15,767 nucleotides of DNA from Nitrososphaerales archaeon TH5894 (GCA_014523485.1 JAATVK010000064.1:1-15767); one strand, 5' to 3'; counted from the first letter of the stretch, positions 1 through 7,711 are shown. Notes: generated by a model from the letters alone, not told the origin. Numbers and translations are program-made.

Positions 1-25
1 ATATGATATAGCAGCAAAAAGATAA
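1..25 (+). CDS. 3' end of an upstream gene (partial, uncertain)
   Basis: Reading frame 2 is open from the window edge and would end in ...YDIAAKR followed by TAA at 23-25, 26 bases before cobJ. The other two plus frames close earlier (TGA at 4-6, TAG at 9-11). With cobJ next on the same strand, this could be the last codons of another cobalamin-biosynthesis gene, but seven codons cannot identify it. Confidence 0.3.
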
Positions 26-51
26 ATTTTGTCTTTACCAGTATATACAAG

Positions 52-831
52 TTGTCAAAAGGAAAATTGTATGTGGTAGGTGTTGGACCAGGTAATCATG
101 ATCATATGACATTTAGAGCAAAGCATGTAATTGAAGAGAGTGAAATCATAGTTGGATATGACACTTATGTTTCGCTTGTAGAGGATTTAATTGAAGGAAA
201 GGAGATATATCGATACGCTATGACACAAGAGGTAGACAGAGCTAATCAAGCAATAGAATTTGCTGAAGATGGAAAAATAGTTTCACTAGTTTCCTCTGGT
301 GATCCAGGCATCTATGGAATGATAGGTTTAATTTATGAAATTTTAGCAGAGAAAGGATGGAATAAAGAAAGTGGAATGTATGTTGAATGTGTACCTGGTG
401 TTTCTTCATTAAATTCGTGTGGGGCCTTGGTTGGTTCTCCATTAATGACTGATTTTGCAGTAGTTAGTATGAGTGATCTATTGGTACCGTGGGAAATGAT
501 AGTTAAAAGAGTGGAAGCAGCGGCAATTGGGGATTATGTTACTGTAATCTATAATCCAGCAAGCAAAAAAAGAATTCATCAACTAAAGGATACGAGAGAT
601 ATTTTATTAAAATATAGGAAACCAAATACTCCTGTTGCAATAATAAAAGGAGCCTATCGCGATAGCCAAGAGATAGTATTAACTAATTTAGATGATATGT
701 TAAATCATAGTGAAATTATTGGAATGATAACTACTATAATTATAGGAAACTCATCTACATATAACTACAATAATATGATGATCAATCCAAGAGGATATAG
801 ATCGAAATACCAATTAGTAAAAGAGAAGTAA
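52..831 (+). CDS. cobJ: Precorrin-3B / cobalt-factor III C17-methyltransferase (CobJ/CbiH)
   Basis: This is a SAM-dependent tetrapyrrole methyltransferase of 259 residues, close to the usual CobJ/CbiH length. It methylates C17 and contracts the corrin ring in cobalamin synthesis. Visible motifs are VGVGPGN at residues 9-15 (N-terminal SAM-binding loop), SSGDPGIYGM at 81-90, VPGVSS at 114-119, the CobJ-like SDLLVPW at 141-147, YNPASKKR at 167-174, GNSST at 232-236 and PRGY at 246-249. The SDLL-PW and YNP-S--R motifs point to the C17 enzyme rather than the CobI, CobM or CobL paralogues. The start is TTG at 52; an in-frame TGA at 4-6 and the lack of another start codon before 52 leave little choice. 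No Shine-Dalgarno is visible. It is probably the last gene of a cob operon and converges on tyrS 47 bases downstream. Confidence 0.92.
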   Translation: MSKGKLYVVGVGPGNHDHMTFRAKHVIEESEIIVGYDTYVSLVEDLIEGKEIYRYAMTQEVDRANQAIEFAEDGKIVSLVSSGDPGIYGMIGLIYEILAEKGWNKESGMYVECVPGVSSLNSCGALVGSPLMTDFAVVSMSDLLVPWEMIVKRVEAAAIGDYVTVIYNPASKKRIHQLKDTRDILLKYRKPNTPVAIIKGAYRDSQEIVLTNLDDMLNHSEIIGMITTIIIGNSSTYNYNNMMINPRGYRSKYQLVKEK

Positions 832-878
832 AAATAAGGATAATTTAGTCTCCTACTTAATTAGCTTGTTAAAACATT

Positions 879-1922
879 TTACAATAAAGGTTCATTGTTC
901 TTAAAATGATTTCTAATTGGTGCGATCAGTTTGCACAGATATAATGAAGTGGATTGTTTAATGTCTTGAGGATGAATTTTTTGTTTATCATAATCTTCTT
1001 TTAACTGGGAATAATTATCATAAGAGATAGTTCCTCCATATTTTGAAGGACGCTCAATTATAAATTCTTTGAAACTATGCAGTATAACATATCTGATAAT
1101 TTCAAGAATGGGATTATTTTCTGAGAAACCTAAAGGACAAAATGATTTCTTAATTTTCGTTTCTATTGTTTTGTCATCATCATGAATAAAGATTCCACTC
1201 ATTGGCTTACTTTTACTCATTTTGCTGGAAATTCTTAAATCTTCTGAACTATCCTCTGTTAATCCTAACTTGACAGGTTCAGTGAGGCCAGGAAGTAAGT
1301 GATGATGTAAACTGACTGGAACTTTCCATTTCAATTTTGGGAAAACTTCTCTCATAAGCATATGGATTTTTCTTTGATCTGTACCCGAATGTACAAGGTC
1401 TAAATTAAGGGCATGGATATCTGTTGACTGCATAGCAGGATATAGAAATTGAGAAAAGTCAAGGTTTTCGTTTGTATTTCTCCCCATAATTGTCAAGGAT
1501 CTCATAGTTCTTGCTAAAGTAATTTGTTTGCAAAATTGCATAAAATTTTTCCAATATTCTTCATATTCATTATAAAGTTGACTTCCAAGAATGATATTTA
1601 CGCCAGGACAAAAAAATTTGAAGGCTTCAGAATAATATTTAGCTATTTCATTTATTTTATTCCAATTTCCCTCTAATTTATTATTGATAAAAGTATGCCA
1701 ATCAGCCAAAAAAACTGTAGTATTAAAATTCGCTTTTATTAAATCATTTATCTTAAAGCCTGGTAAAATAAGACTACCCAGGTGGAGTTTACCTGAAATT
1801 TCTAAACCGATATAGTGTTTAGGTTTTGAAATAGTCTGTAATAGATTCTTTAATTCATTCATTGTAACAATTTCTTCTGTTGGTTCAGAAGTTATAAGTG
1901 ATAACTTTGATTCTAAATCCAT
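879..1922 (-). CDS. tyrS: Tyrosyl-tRNA synthetase, archaeal type
   Basis: This class I aminoacyl-tRNA synthetase charges tRNA-Tyr. The 347-residue length fits the compact archaeal form without the bacterial S4 domain. YIGLEISGKLHLGS (37-50) holds the tyrosine-side Tyr37 and a HIGH variant, HLGS. FLYPAMQSTDIHAL (159-172) contains the Tyr161, Gln165, Asp168 triad equivalent to Tyr151, Gln155, Asp158 of the Methanocaldococcus enzyme, which separates TyrRS from the related TrpRS. TDQRKIHML (181-189) follows, and KMSKS lies at 234-238. The C-terminal part carries KYGGTISY and KIHPQDIK, typical of the archaeal tRNA-binding region. The start is ATG at 1922 on the reverse strand. The gene stands alone, convergent with cobJ, and no intact gene lies upstream for 1.6 kb. 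I see nothing abnormal in it. Confidence 0.97.
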   Translation of the reverse strand: MDLESKLSLITSEPTEEIVTMNELKNLLQTISKPKHYIGLEISGKLHLGSLILPGFKINDLIKANFNTTVFLADWHTFINNKLEGNWNKINEIAKYYSEAFKFFCPGVNIILGSQLYNEYEEYWKNFMQFCKQITLARTMRSLTIMGRNTNENLDFSQFLYPAMQSTDIHALNLDLVHSGTDQRKIHMLMREVFPKLKWKVPVSLHHHLLPGLTEPVKLGLTEDSSEDLRISSKMSKSKPMSGIFIHDDDKTIETKIKKSFCPLGFSENNPILEIIRYVILHSFKEFIIERPSKYGGTISYDNYSQLKEDYDKQKIHPQDIKQSTSLYLCKLIAPIRNHFKNNEPLL

Positions 1923-2007
1923 ATAAACTTTCGATATATTAACAGTAATTAAATTTTACATCATTGATAATTAATTAAGGAAATAATATTAAATTCTTGA
2001 ATACTTA

Positions 2008-2268
2008 TCAAAAAATGTTATTAAATGAAGTAGTACTAAATTTAAGCAATTCTTCTTTATTTGAATCCAGTCTTTTTTCGTTAGATCGGATAAAGTAATG
2101 ACACATTAAACTTCTTTGAAATTCATATTAAACAAAAGTTATGTATATTGTGTCAAATTATATTTTCCTCCATTTTAAAACTGTATAAATTTTAGGCTCT
2201 CGAGTTAAGGGATTAATGCCTTTCTTTAACTCAAAATCATTATTATCTGTTATAGTATTAATATTCAT
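2008..2268 (-). pseudogene. Possible decayed small gene, two in-frame stops
   Basis: From an ATG at 2268 (reverse strand) one frame reads 36 residues ending ...KIYTVLKWRKI, then TAA at 2160-2158. The same frame continues through a second stop and runs on from an internal ATG at 2106 (MCHYFIRSNEKRLDS...) to a TGA at 2010-2008. The amino-acid mix (TREPKIY, EKRLDSNKEELLKF) looks protein-like rather than like translated AT-rich spacer. I recognise no family. It could equally be one or two tiny genes, or chance. Confidence 0.25.
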
Positions 2269-2611
2269 TGAAACAAAAGAATTGTATCCAGCTTCGTATA
2301 CACATTAAGTTGCATTCAATTTTCTTCCTTTTAAATATAAATAGATACTAATCATCGAAACTCGCGAGTCTTATTCGACCATGTAATAGTCATACCCCTA
2401 ACGTGTGTAAAACTAGATATAGAAATGGCACCAACCTGTCAGTATATTATATATTATACTTTGTATTATCCATCAAATTATTATCCAAACTTTAAATATT
2501 TCGGTATACCTGTTTTGTTACTACTGTTGGTATACATTTTAGTTGCTCTTAATTTAAGAGTAATTGATCTCCTCTTTTAGCAGAAACAGAATTTTGGTTA
2601 TTGTAACGGTA

Positions 2612-3112
2612 CTATTATATGCATAAAAGTACAGTCTAAGGTAATTGTTAAATGATCTAAATCACAATTCTTATTTTTGTTACTACAAATTTAGTTATCT
2701 TCAAAGTTCTTTCTATTCTTAAAGTATAACATTCCCTTTTCTATTAAACTTTTTTTATCATAGTGAATACAATCTATGTTTCAAATCTAGAAAATTAAAT
2801 GCTTGAGGATACTACGTACCACCATCAGTCTATACGATATGTTTTCCATATTTTTGCACTAATGATCGTGAAATTATCTCATACAAAATGTTTCCTTGTT
2901 CAGAACTGTAGAGTATTTACAGATTTGTGAGCCTATCCAATTGTAATCCATAATCAATAATGCTGATGTCCAATTTGAATGACGGTTTCATCTATTATTG
3001 ATGCAGCTACTCTTGTCTTTATGTAAATTTGATAAGAACTAATTCTCTATAGCCATATACAAACAGAAAGATACCTTCTTTCACAATGGATGTATTTATT
3101 AAACTCAAACCA
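2612..3112 (-). pseudogene. Decayed IS6-like DDE transposase
   Basis: Reverse-strand translation gives ordered pieces of an IS6/IS240-type DDE transposase, broken by stops and frameshifts. First is a WFEFNKYIH piece near 3090-3112, resembling the W-x-x-KY-x-P end of the helix-turn-helix region. Next is SIIDETVIQIGHQHY, a stop, then LWITI (first catalytic Asp codon at 2990-2992). Then YGKHIV, a stop, TDGGT, a stop, and YPQAFNFLDLKHRLYS (second Asp at 2824-2826). KKSLIEKGMLYFKNR follows with the catalytic Glu at 2739-2741, then CDLDHL and a frameshifted NYLRLYFYAYN tail near 2612. All three catalytic positions and their expected order survive. The Asp-to-Glu spacing of about 28 residues fits the family as I know it. 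The element is clearly inactive; its ends and target duplication were not found. Confidence 0.8.
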
Positions 3113-3369
3113 AACCATGACTATTCAAATACAAAGAATACATAACTACAATTGTGGATATGGTATTTTTGATAGATTTGACTAACATTCCTTATTAAGT
3201 TAAGACCTTCACAAATAGATATTTCCTAAGTAAACAGCCCATGATTTTATAATGTTCGTTGTTTTTTTAATAGTTCAAAATAAATTGACTATGGCTCCTT
3301 TACATTTGTGTAAATTATAAGAAAAGTAATTTATAAAAATCCCTCACATCCCAAAATTTATGAATATGA

Positions 3370-3522
3370 GTAAACATCAAAAATGGAAAAATACAAGATA
3401 GGATTCTAAAAAATATTCAAAATTTACCGTTCGTAATACAATATCCCACAAGATTACCTAGAACATTAAAGATAATTGATGAAAGCACAAGAATATTAGA
3501 ATTGGTAGTAGGTAAAAAATAA
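3370..3522 (+). other. Open frame of 50 codons without a start, before sucC
   Basis: After an in-frame TGA at 3367-3369 the frame stays open to TAA at 3520-3522, and its centre reads PFVIQYPTRLPRTLKIIDES. No ATG, GTG or TTG lies where a start would be useful. The sequence is protein-like but I recognise no family. It may be the 3' remnant of a lost gene. It ends 38 bases before sucC, just ahead of the putative sucC TATA box. Confidence 0.3.
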
Positions 3523-3523
3523 G

Positions 3524-3532
3524 AATATAAAG
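3524..3532 (+). promoter_or_regulatory. Putative TATA box of sucCD
   Basis: AATATAAAG is centred about 33 bases before the sucC ATG. The archaeal spacing of about 26-27 bases to the transcription start would put the start near 3555, leaving a leader of only a few bases. This is consistent with the lack of a Shine-Dalgarno before sucC. Position is read from the sequence; function is inferred. Confidence 0.45.
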
Positions 3533-3560
3533 GCTCGTAAAAATATTTTCCTTGTAAAAA

Positions 3561-4661
3561 ATGAAATTATTAGAATATCAAGGAAAGGAACTTTTTAATC
3601 ATTATGGGATCAACGTGCCAAAATCATATTTGGCAAAAAATCTTGAAGAAGCTAAACAAGGATCTGAAAGAATTGGCTTTCCATTTGTATTAAAATCACA
3701 ATTAACAGTAGGAGGGAGAGGAAAGGCTGGAGCAATTTTAAAATGTAAAAATGAAAAAGAGCTTGTAGAAAAATTCGATGAACTAATCAATAAGGAAGTA
3801 TATGGAGAAAAACCTAAGACAATTCTCCTTGAAGAAATGGCTGATATAAAAAGAGAGTTTTATGTATCTTTATATCTCAATAGAACTAAAAGATGTTATT
3901 CAATTATCGCTTCTTCTCAAGGAGGCATAGAAATTGAAAGTGTAGATAAAAAGGTTATATTTGATATTCCAGATCTTAATGGAGTCCCTTCAGAATTAGC
4001 ATATAAAGTTGCAGAGAAAATTAACCTTAAAAATTCTGAAAAAAATGCTTTTGTGGAATTAATTCAAAAGTTATCAAAACTCATTTATGAGAAAGAAGCT
4101 GAATTGGCAGAAATCAATCCCTTAGCCATGGTAAATCATGGGAAATTTGTTGCATTGGATGCTAAAGTGATAATAGATGATAATGCTTTATTCAGACATG
4201 AGGACATAAAAAAGTATGAAGAATTGTCAGATTTAGAAGCCCATGCAAAAAATAATGGATTTTCATTTGTGGAGCTGGATGGTGACATAGCAATCATAGG
4301 TAATGGGGCAGGATTAGTAATGTCAACTTTGGATATGGTTACGGATGCTGGAGGAAAGGCTGGAGCATTTTTAGATTTTGGAGGAAGAGCTACGACTGAA
4401 TCAATATACCAAGCGTTAAAAGTGATAAGTAGAGTAGATAAAATTCGTGTAATTCTTGTCAATTTATTTGGTGGAATAGTAAGAACGGATCTAGTTGCAC
4501 AAGCAATTCTTAATGCATATAATGACGGTACTTTAAAGATCCCAGTTTTTGCAAGAATAACAGGAGCCGAATCTGAAAAGGCTCGAGAATTGCTGAAAAA
4601 TAGTAAAGCGAGGTTATTTAACACTGTAGAAGAAGCAATAAATGCAGCTGTCAAATACTGA
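3561..4661 (+). CDS. sucC: Succinyl-CoA ligase (ADP/GDP-forming), beta subunit
   Basis: This ATP-grasp subunit acts with SucD to interconvert succinyl-CoA and succinate with NTP synthesis in central carbon metabolism. At 366 residues it is slightly shorter than the usual 385-390. It begins with the family's MKLLEYQGKELFNHYGI. GGRGKAGAI (51-59) is the ATP-grasp loop. AEINPLAMV (183-191) and LDAK (199-202) supply the Mg-binding Asn186 and Asp200. GNGAGLVMSTLDMV (247-260) and FLDFGGRA (270-277) form the start of the CoA-ligase domain, and NLFGGIVRTD (301-310) is the near-invariant FGGI-R motif with Thr where Cys is usual. ITGAESEKARELL corresponds to the usual ITGTN-E-GR-IL segment. sucD follows after 17 bases, so the two form an operon. 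The archaeal 3-hydroxypropionate enzymes are a different ligase type, so this is best read as a citric-acid-cycle enzyme. Confidence 0.95.
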   Translation: MKLLEYQGKELFNHYGINVPKSYLAKNLEEAKQGSERIGFPFVLKSQLTVGGRGKAGAILKCKNEKELVEKFDELINKEVYGEKPKTILLEEMADIKREFYVSLYLNRTKRCYSIIASSQGGIEIESVDKKVIFDIPDLNGVPSELAYKVAEKINLKNSEKNAFVELIQKLSKLIYEKEAELAEINPLAMVNHGKFVALDAKVIIDDNALFRHEDIKKYEELSDLEAHAKNNGFSFVELDGDIAIIGNGAGLVMSTLDMVTDAGGKAGAFLDFGGRATTESIYQALKVISRVDKIRVILVNLFGGIVRTDLVAQAILNAYNDGTLKIPVFARITGAESEKARELLKNSKARLFNTVEEAINAAVKY

Positions 4662-4678
4662 ATAAAAAGTGAATTAAA

Positions 4679-5596
4679 ATGAGTTCTAAATTTGATTTAT
4701 TCGATATCCTAATTGGTAACGAAAATGATATAGATTATAAAAAAAAACCTATCATAATTCAAGGAATAACTGGTAGTTTTGGATCTACCCATACAAAATT
4801 AATGAAAGACTATGGAACAAATATTGTGGCAGGGGTCACTCCCGGGAAAGGAAGTCAATCCTTTGAGGATATCCCTGTGTTCAATACAGTTTTAGAAGCT
4901 GTAAAGAACAATCCTGTAGAAATTTCTGGAATTTTTGTTCCTGCACCATTCTTTTTAAATGCAGCAAAAGAAGCGATAGATAACGGAATAAAATTACTAG
5001 TCGCAGTTCCGGAACATGTTCCTATCATAGATTCGATAAAAATTTTTCAATATGCTGAAAAAAAAGGTGCCAGAATGATCGGACCAAATACTCCAGGAGT
5101 CATAGTACCAGGGATAATGAAGGTAGGGATTATGCCTGCTAAACCATTTAGTGAAGGTTCAACAGTTGTTTTTTCCAGAAGTGGCACCCTCATGTATGAA
5201 GTATCTTATACGTTATCTAACTCAGGATATGGACAAAGGTTATGTCTTGGAATAGGAGGAGATCCCATAAATGGAACAAATCTTATTGAAGCCTTTGATC
5301 TCATAAAAGAAAGAGAAGATATTGAATCAGTTGTAGTCGTGGGTGAAATAGGTGGTGACGCAGAAGAAAAACTAGCGGAATATATAGTTTCAACTAATTT
5401 TTCCAAACCTGTAGTTGCGTATGTTGCAGGTCGAGCTGCTCCAAAGGAAAAGAAAATGGGTCATGCAGGCGCCATAGTATATGGAAATTACGGTTCAGCA
5501 GATTCAAAAGTTTCAAACTATTCAAAGGCAAATGTACCAGTAGCAAAAAGGCCAGGAGAAGTCCCAGATTTATTAAAAACTAAACTAAAAAAATAA
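4679..5596 (+). CDS. sucD: Succinyl-CoA ligase (ADP/GDP-forming), alpha subunit
   Basis: This is the CoA-binding and phosphohistidine subunit, partner of the preceding sucC product. Its 305 residues match the family (about 290-300), with a short N-terminal extension. Motifs in order: IQGITGSFGSTHT (27-39, CoA-binding Rossmann loop), AGVTPGKGSQSFEDIPVFNTV (about 51-71), RMIGPNTPGVIVPG (132-145), SRSGTLMYEV (166-175), GIGGDPINGT (191-200), VVGEIGGDAEE (220-230) with the Glu near the active His, and MGHAGAIV (260-267) with the phosphorylated His262. All key residues are present, so it should be active. The ATG lies 17 bases after sucC with no clear Shine-Dalgarno. T-rich stretches just downstream suggest termination. 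Confidence 0.96.
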   Translation: MSSKFDLFDILIGNENDIDYKKKPIIIQGITGSFGSTHTKLMKDYGTNIVAGVTPGKGSQSFEDIPVFNTVLEAVKNNPVEISGIFVPAPFFLNAAKEAIDNGIKLLVAVPEHVPIIDSIKIFQYAEKKGARMIGPNTPGVIVPGIMKVGIMPAKPFSEGSTVVFSRSGTLMYEVSYTLSNSGYGQRLCLGIGGDPINGTNLIEAFDLIKEREDIESVVVVGEIGGDAEEKLAEYIVSTNFSKPVVAYVAGRAAPKEKKMGHAGAIVYGNYGSADSKVSNYSKANVPVAKRPGEVPDLLKTKLKK

Positions 5597-5610
5597 ACTA
5601 TACAGAGAAT

Positions 5611-5632
5611 CTTTTTAATAACTCCCCTTTTT
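5611..5632 (+). terminator. T-rich terminator-like stretch after sucD
   Basis: Two runs of five T (5612-5616 and 5628-5632) follow the sucD stop by 15-36 bases. Archaeal termination commonly uses such T-rich tracts without a hairpin. The same segment may also contain the promoter of the next small gene, so the two functions may overlap. Confidence 0.35.
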
Positions 5633-5651
5633 GATATATTATGTAAAACAA

Positions 5652-5822
5652 ATGCAGGAAAATAGATTTTGTGATAGATGTATGCAAAAAACTTTACATG
5701 AGATAACTGAAACTGAAGATACCATATATACATATAAACGTAAAAGGATTTACAAATGTACTCAGTGTGAATATTCGTCCTATAAAAGAGGGTTAAGACC
5801 ATCTGCAGAATCTGTATATTAA
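5652..5822 (+). CDS. Small zinc-ribbon-like protein
   Basis: This is a 56-residue protein with two CxxC knuckles: CDRC at residues 7-10 and CTQC at 36-39, separated by a polar segment rich in Thr, Glu and Lys. The pattern fits a single zinc ribbon of the kind found in small archaeal transcription- or RNA-related proteins; the exact role is unknown. I chose the ATG at 5652. A TTG at 5631 is in frame and would add seven residues, but it overlaps the T-rich region after sucD. The methyltransferase gene follows 37 bases later on the same strand and may be cotranscribed. The spacing of the four cysteines makes a real gene likely despite the size. Confidence 0.62.
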   Translation: MQENRFCDRCMQKTLHEITETEDTIYTYKRKRIYKCTQCEYSSYKRGLRPSAESVY

Positions 5823-5859
5823 ATAATAAAGAAAAGAAAATAAATATTAGACCCAAAAA

Positions 5860-6675
5860 ATGTTTACAAAAATTTTAGATAATTTTCTAGAAACTAAAAG
5901 AGTGTATATTAAAAACTTTAAACCAAGAAATATAATAGCAGAAATACTACCATATGAATTTTCGGATTATTTTCCTATCGATAAACAAATATTACTAAAG
6001 CTTCACCAATTTCTTTCAAATAATCCAATTTATTTTAAGAAAACAAATATTTCAATTAATAATCTAAATTTTGTGTCTTATGAAGGAGATGTAAATGAGT
6101 TTTACTTAAGTAGTAAAAAATATGATACAAATTATCAACCATTTTATCCAACTTGGATGTTATCTGCCTATCTGCTTTGCCTAAAATCAAAGCAGTTAGG
6201 ATTTACTGAACTAATCGATATTGGTGCAGGAGATGGAAGAATAGCATATTGTGGATCATTGCTTAATTCAAGATCCATAGGAATTGAGTTAGATACTAAT
6301 TTAACTGAATTACAAAATAATCTATGCAAACAAACTAATATTAATTTCGAGATAGTAAATGATGATGCTTCTAGTTTCGATTTTGCCAAACTTCAATTAG
6401 CTAAACCAATTTTTTTTGTGTCAGGTCTTCCGGAAATGGGAGAAATGTTCGTTGATAACTTAATTCAAACAACTATGCAAAATAGCCTTTTATCATTTGG
6501 TATTGTATTTTTGGGAAGTACATACCAAAGAAAATTTGTAAAGGATAATACGCTTTATGGGTGGGGAGAAATCATAAAAAAAAATAGTTTAAAAATAATA
6601 CAAGAAATAAATTTGCCTACCCATTGGACTAATGACAATAATAGTGAATCAAAATATTTGATAACAAAAAATTAG
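5860..6675 (+). CDS. Class I SAM-dependent methyltransferase-like protein
   Basis: The protein has 271 residues. The C-terminal half has a Rossmann methyltransferase core: LIDIGAGDGRIAY (118-130) is motif I, GIELD (141-145) ends strand 2 with the ribose-binding acidic residue, NDDA (167-170) fits motif III, and IFFVSGLPEMGEM (184-196) fits the region of motif IV, but without a canonical NPPY or DPPY. That argues against a standard N6-adenine or amino methyltransferase. The N-terminal 110 residues (with PFYPTWMLSAYLL at 94-106 leading into the core) match no domain I recognise. The substrate is unknown. It lies just after the small zinc-ribbon gene on the same strand. No membrane segment or signal peptide is present. 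Confidence 0.78.
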   Translation: MFTKILDNFLETKRVYIKNFKPRNIIAEILPYEFSDYFPIDKQILLKLHQFLSNNPIYFKKTNISINNLNFVSYEGDVNEFYLSSKKYDTNYQPFYPTWMLSAYLLCLKSKQLGFTELIDIGAGDGRIAYCGSLLNSRSIGIELDTNLTELQNNLCKQTNINFEIVNDDASSFDFAKLQLAKPIFFVSGLPEMGEMFVDNLIQTTMQNSLLSFGIVFLGSTYQRKFVKDNTLYGWGEIIKKNSLKIIQEINLPTHWTNDNNSESKYLITKN

Positions 6676-6904
6676 TATTAATTTAAAAAGTATAGGATAA
6701 ATAATATTAAAAAATCTGTTCAAATTTAAAAATTATAAGGAGAACAGTTAAATAAAAAAATTTGGACATAAAATCGACTGTATATCATGAAATTATAAAA
6801 TATTTAGTAGGAAAATCTAATTTTATTAGTTAAGATATGACAAGATAATTGGTTATTAAATTATTATAATATTTATTACAAGGGTTATATTCTTATTCAA
6901 ACTA

Positions 6905-7690
6905 TCAGGGTTTTTTTATAAGAGTCTGGTAATAAATTTTTGAAGCATTTTTAAAATACTCTGCTGCTAAATGCGATTCTCCAAGTTCTTCCAAGGATCG
7001 GGTTTTATAATAAATAGACACAAGTAGAGCTGGATCTATCTTTAAGGCTTCATTTAACCATTTTAATGCATTTTCATATTGACCAAGTCGGTAAAATGCA
7101 GAACCTTTATTGGCTAGTGCATCAAGAAATTTCGGGTCTGTTTTTAATGCTTTATCATATAATTCGAGAGCTTGCATGTAATTACCTTGCAAGTATAAAG
7201 AATAGCCTTTATTATTTAATACTTGTTTATTGTTAGGATCTATTAGTAATGCTTTATCATATAATTCGATAGCTTCCTGATGATTTCCTACTTCATCTAA
7301 AGTATAGCCTTTATTATTTAATACTTGTTTATTGTTAGGATCTATTTGTAATGCTTTATCATATAATTCGATAGCTTCCTGATGTTTCCCCAATTCAGAG
7401 AAGGATAAGCCTTTTCCATTAATGGCTACAATAGATAACGGATTTAAAGTTAAGGCTTTATTATACCACATAATTGCACTTTCATAGTCATTAAAATTAA
7501 ATGAAGATAATGCATTCTTAATGATATCATTAAAATCCAACCCTTTAGTGGAATTCATAGTGAAATTCGTGCCTAATGTATTATTAATATTTTGTATAAC
7601 TGAATCTGTTATGCTTGGTTGCGGATAGGAATATCCGAGAAAAAAAATATTCAAAATAAGTATAAAGAAAATTAATAAATAATAAGTCAT
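6905..7690 (-). CDS. Exported or membrane-anchored TPR protein
   Basis: This 261-residue protein starts with a hydrophobic segment (residues 4-20) followed by PQPS, consistent with a signal peptide or anchor, so the rest should lie outside the membrane. From about residue 56 it consists of tetratricopeptide repeats of 34 residues (about 56-89, 90-123, 124-157, 158-191, 192-225) plus a degenerate last one. Each has the A-E-Y-KAL-DP consensus. Repeats 2 and 3 are almost identical (GKHQEAIELYDKAL and GNHQEAIELYDKAL, each followed by IDPNNKQVLNNKGY). TPRs are protein-binding scaffolds; no catalytic domain is present and the partner is unknown. It is transcribed alone, divergent from the gene pair at 7984-9607. 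Confidence 0.92.
   Translation of the reverse strand: MTYYLLIFFILILNIFFLGYSYPQPSITDSVIQNINNTLGTNFTMNSTKGLDFNDIIKNALSSFNFNDYESAIMWYNKALTLNPLSIVAINGKGLSFSELGKHQEAIELYDKALQIDPNNKQVLNNKGYTLDEVGNHQEAIELYDKALLIDPNNKQVLNNKGYSLYLQGNYMQALELYDKALKTDPKFLDALANKGSAFYRLGQYENALKWLNEALKIDPALLVSIYYKTRSLEELGESHLAAEYFKNASKIYYQTLIKKP
7203..7384 (-). repeat. 102-base tandem duplication inside the TPR gene
   Basis: Bases 7203-7282 and 7305-7384 agree at 79 of 80 positions (difference at 7245 versus 7347), with a period of 102 bases, exactly one TPR unit. A shorter, more diverged match occurs in the next repeat at about 7145-7167. Near-identity at silent positions shows recent unit duplication or gene conversion rather than protein-level selection alone. 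Confidence 0.93.
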
Positions 7691-7711
7691 TTTATATTTA
7701 TATAATAAGTT

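Larger units (their letters stand above)
1923..3560. other. 1.6 kb region without an intact gene; decayed sequence
   Basis: No full-length gene is visible on either strand. The region holds a multiply interrupted IS6-like transposase on the minus strand (about 2612-3112), a minus-strand frame interrupted by two stops (2008-2268), and a plus-strand open frame lacking a start codon (3370-3522). It also has an AT-rich TATA-like cluster around 2445-2460, a 10-bp palindrome ACTCGCGAGT at 2360-2369, a 15-base perfect palindrome CTCTTAATTTAAGAG at 2546-2560, and the sucC promoter at its right end. No tRNA fold is recognisable. The pattern is that of an insertion hotspot that has since decayed. Confidence 0.75.

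Noticed and set aside
2190..2240. GAGTTAA ... TTAACTC inverted repeat as an RNA hairpin or tRNA arm
   Set aside because: The stem is only seven pairs with a long loop, there is no tRNA T-arm or acceptor, and it lies inside the decayed reading frame.
2360..2369. AAGACTCGCG shared (in reverse) with the sequence near 7767-7776 as a common regulatory site
   Set aside because: Only ten bases match, the flanks differ, and the order of neighbouring similar words (TTAGGGGTA) is not the same in the two places.
2546..2560. Perfect palindrome CTCTTAATTTAAGAG as a possible transposon end or operator
   Set aside because: No matching copy was found on the other side of the transposase fossil. AT-rich palindromes of this size arise easily by chance.
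4136..4654. Long open frame of 172 codons on the strand opposite sucC
   Set aside because: It lies entirely within sucC, whose protein motifs are unambiguous. Its Ser/Ala/Ile-rich translation is a codon-bias shadow.
5518..5856. 112-codon minus-strand frame covering the small zinc-ribbon gene
   Set aside because: It overlaps the end of sucD and the four-cysteine protein. Its hydrophobic Phe/Tyr-rich translation comes from AT-rich DNA.
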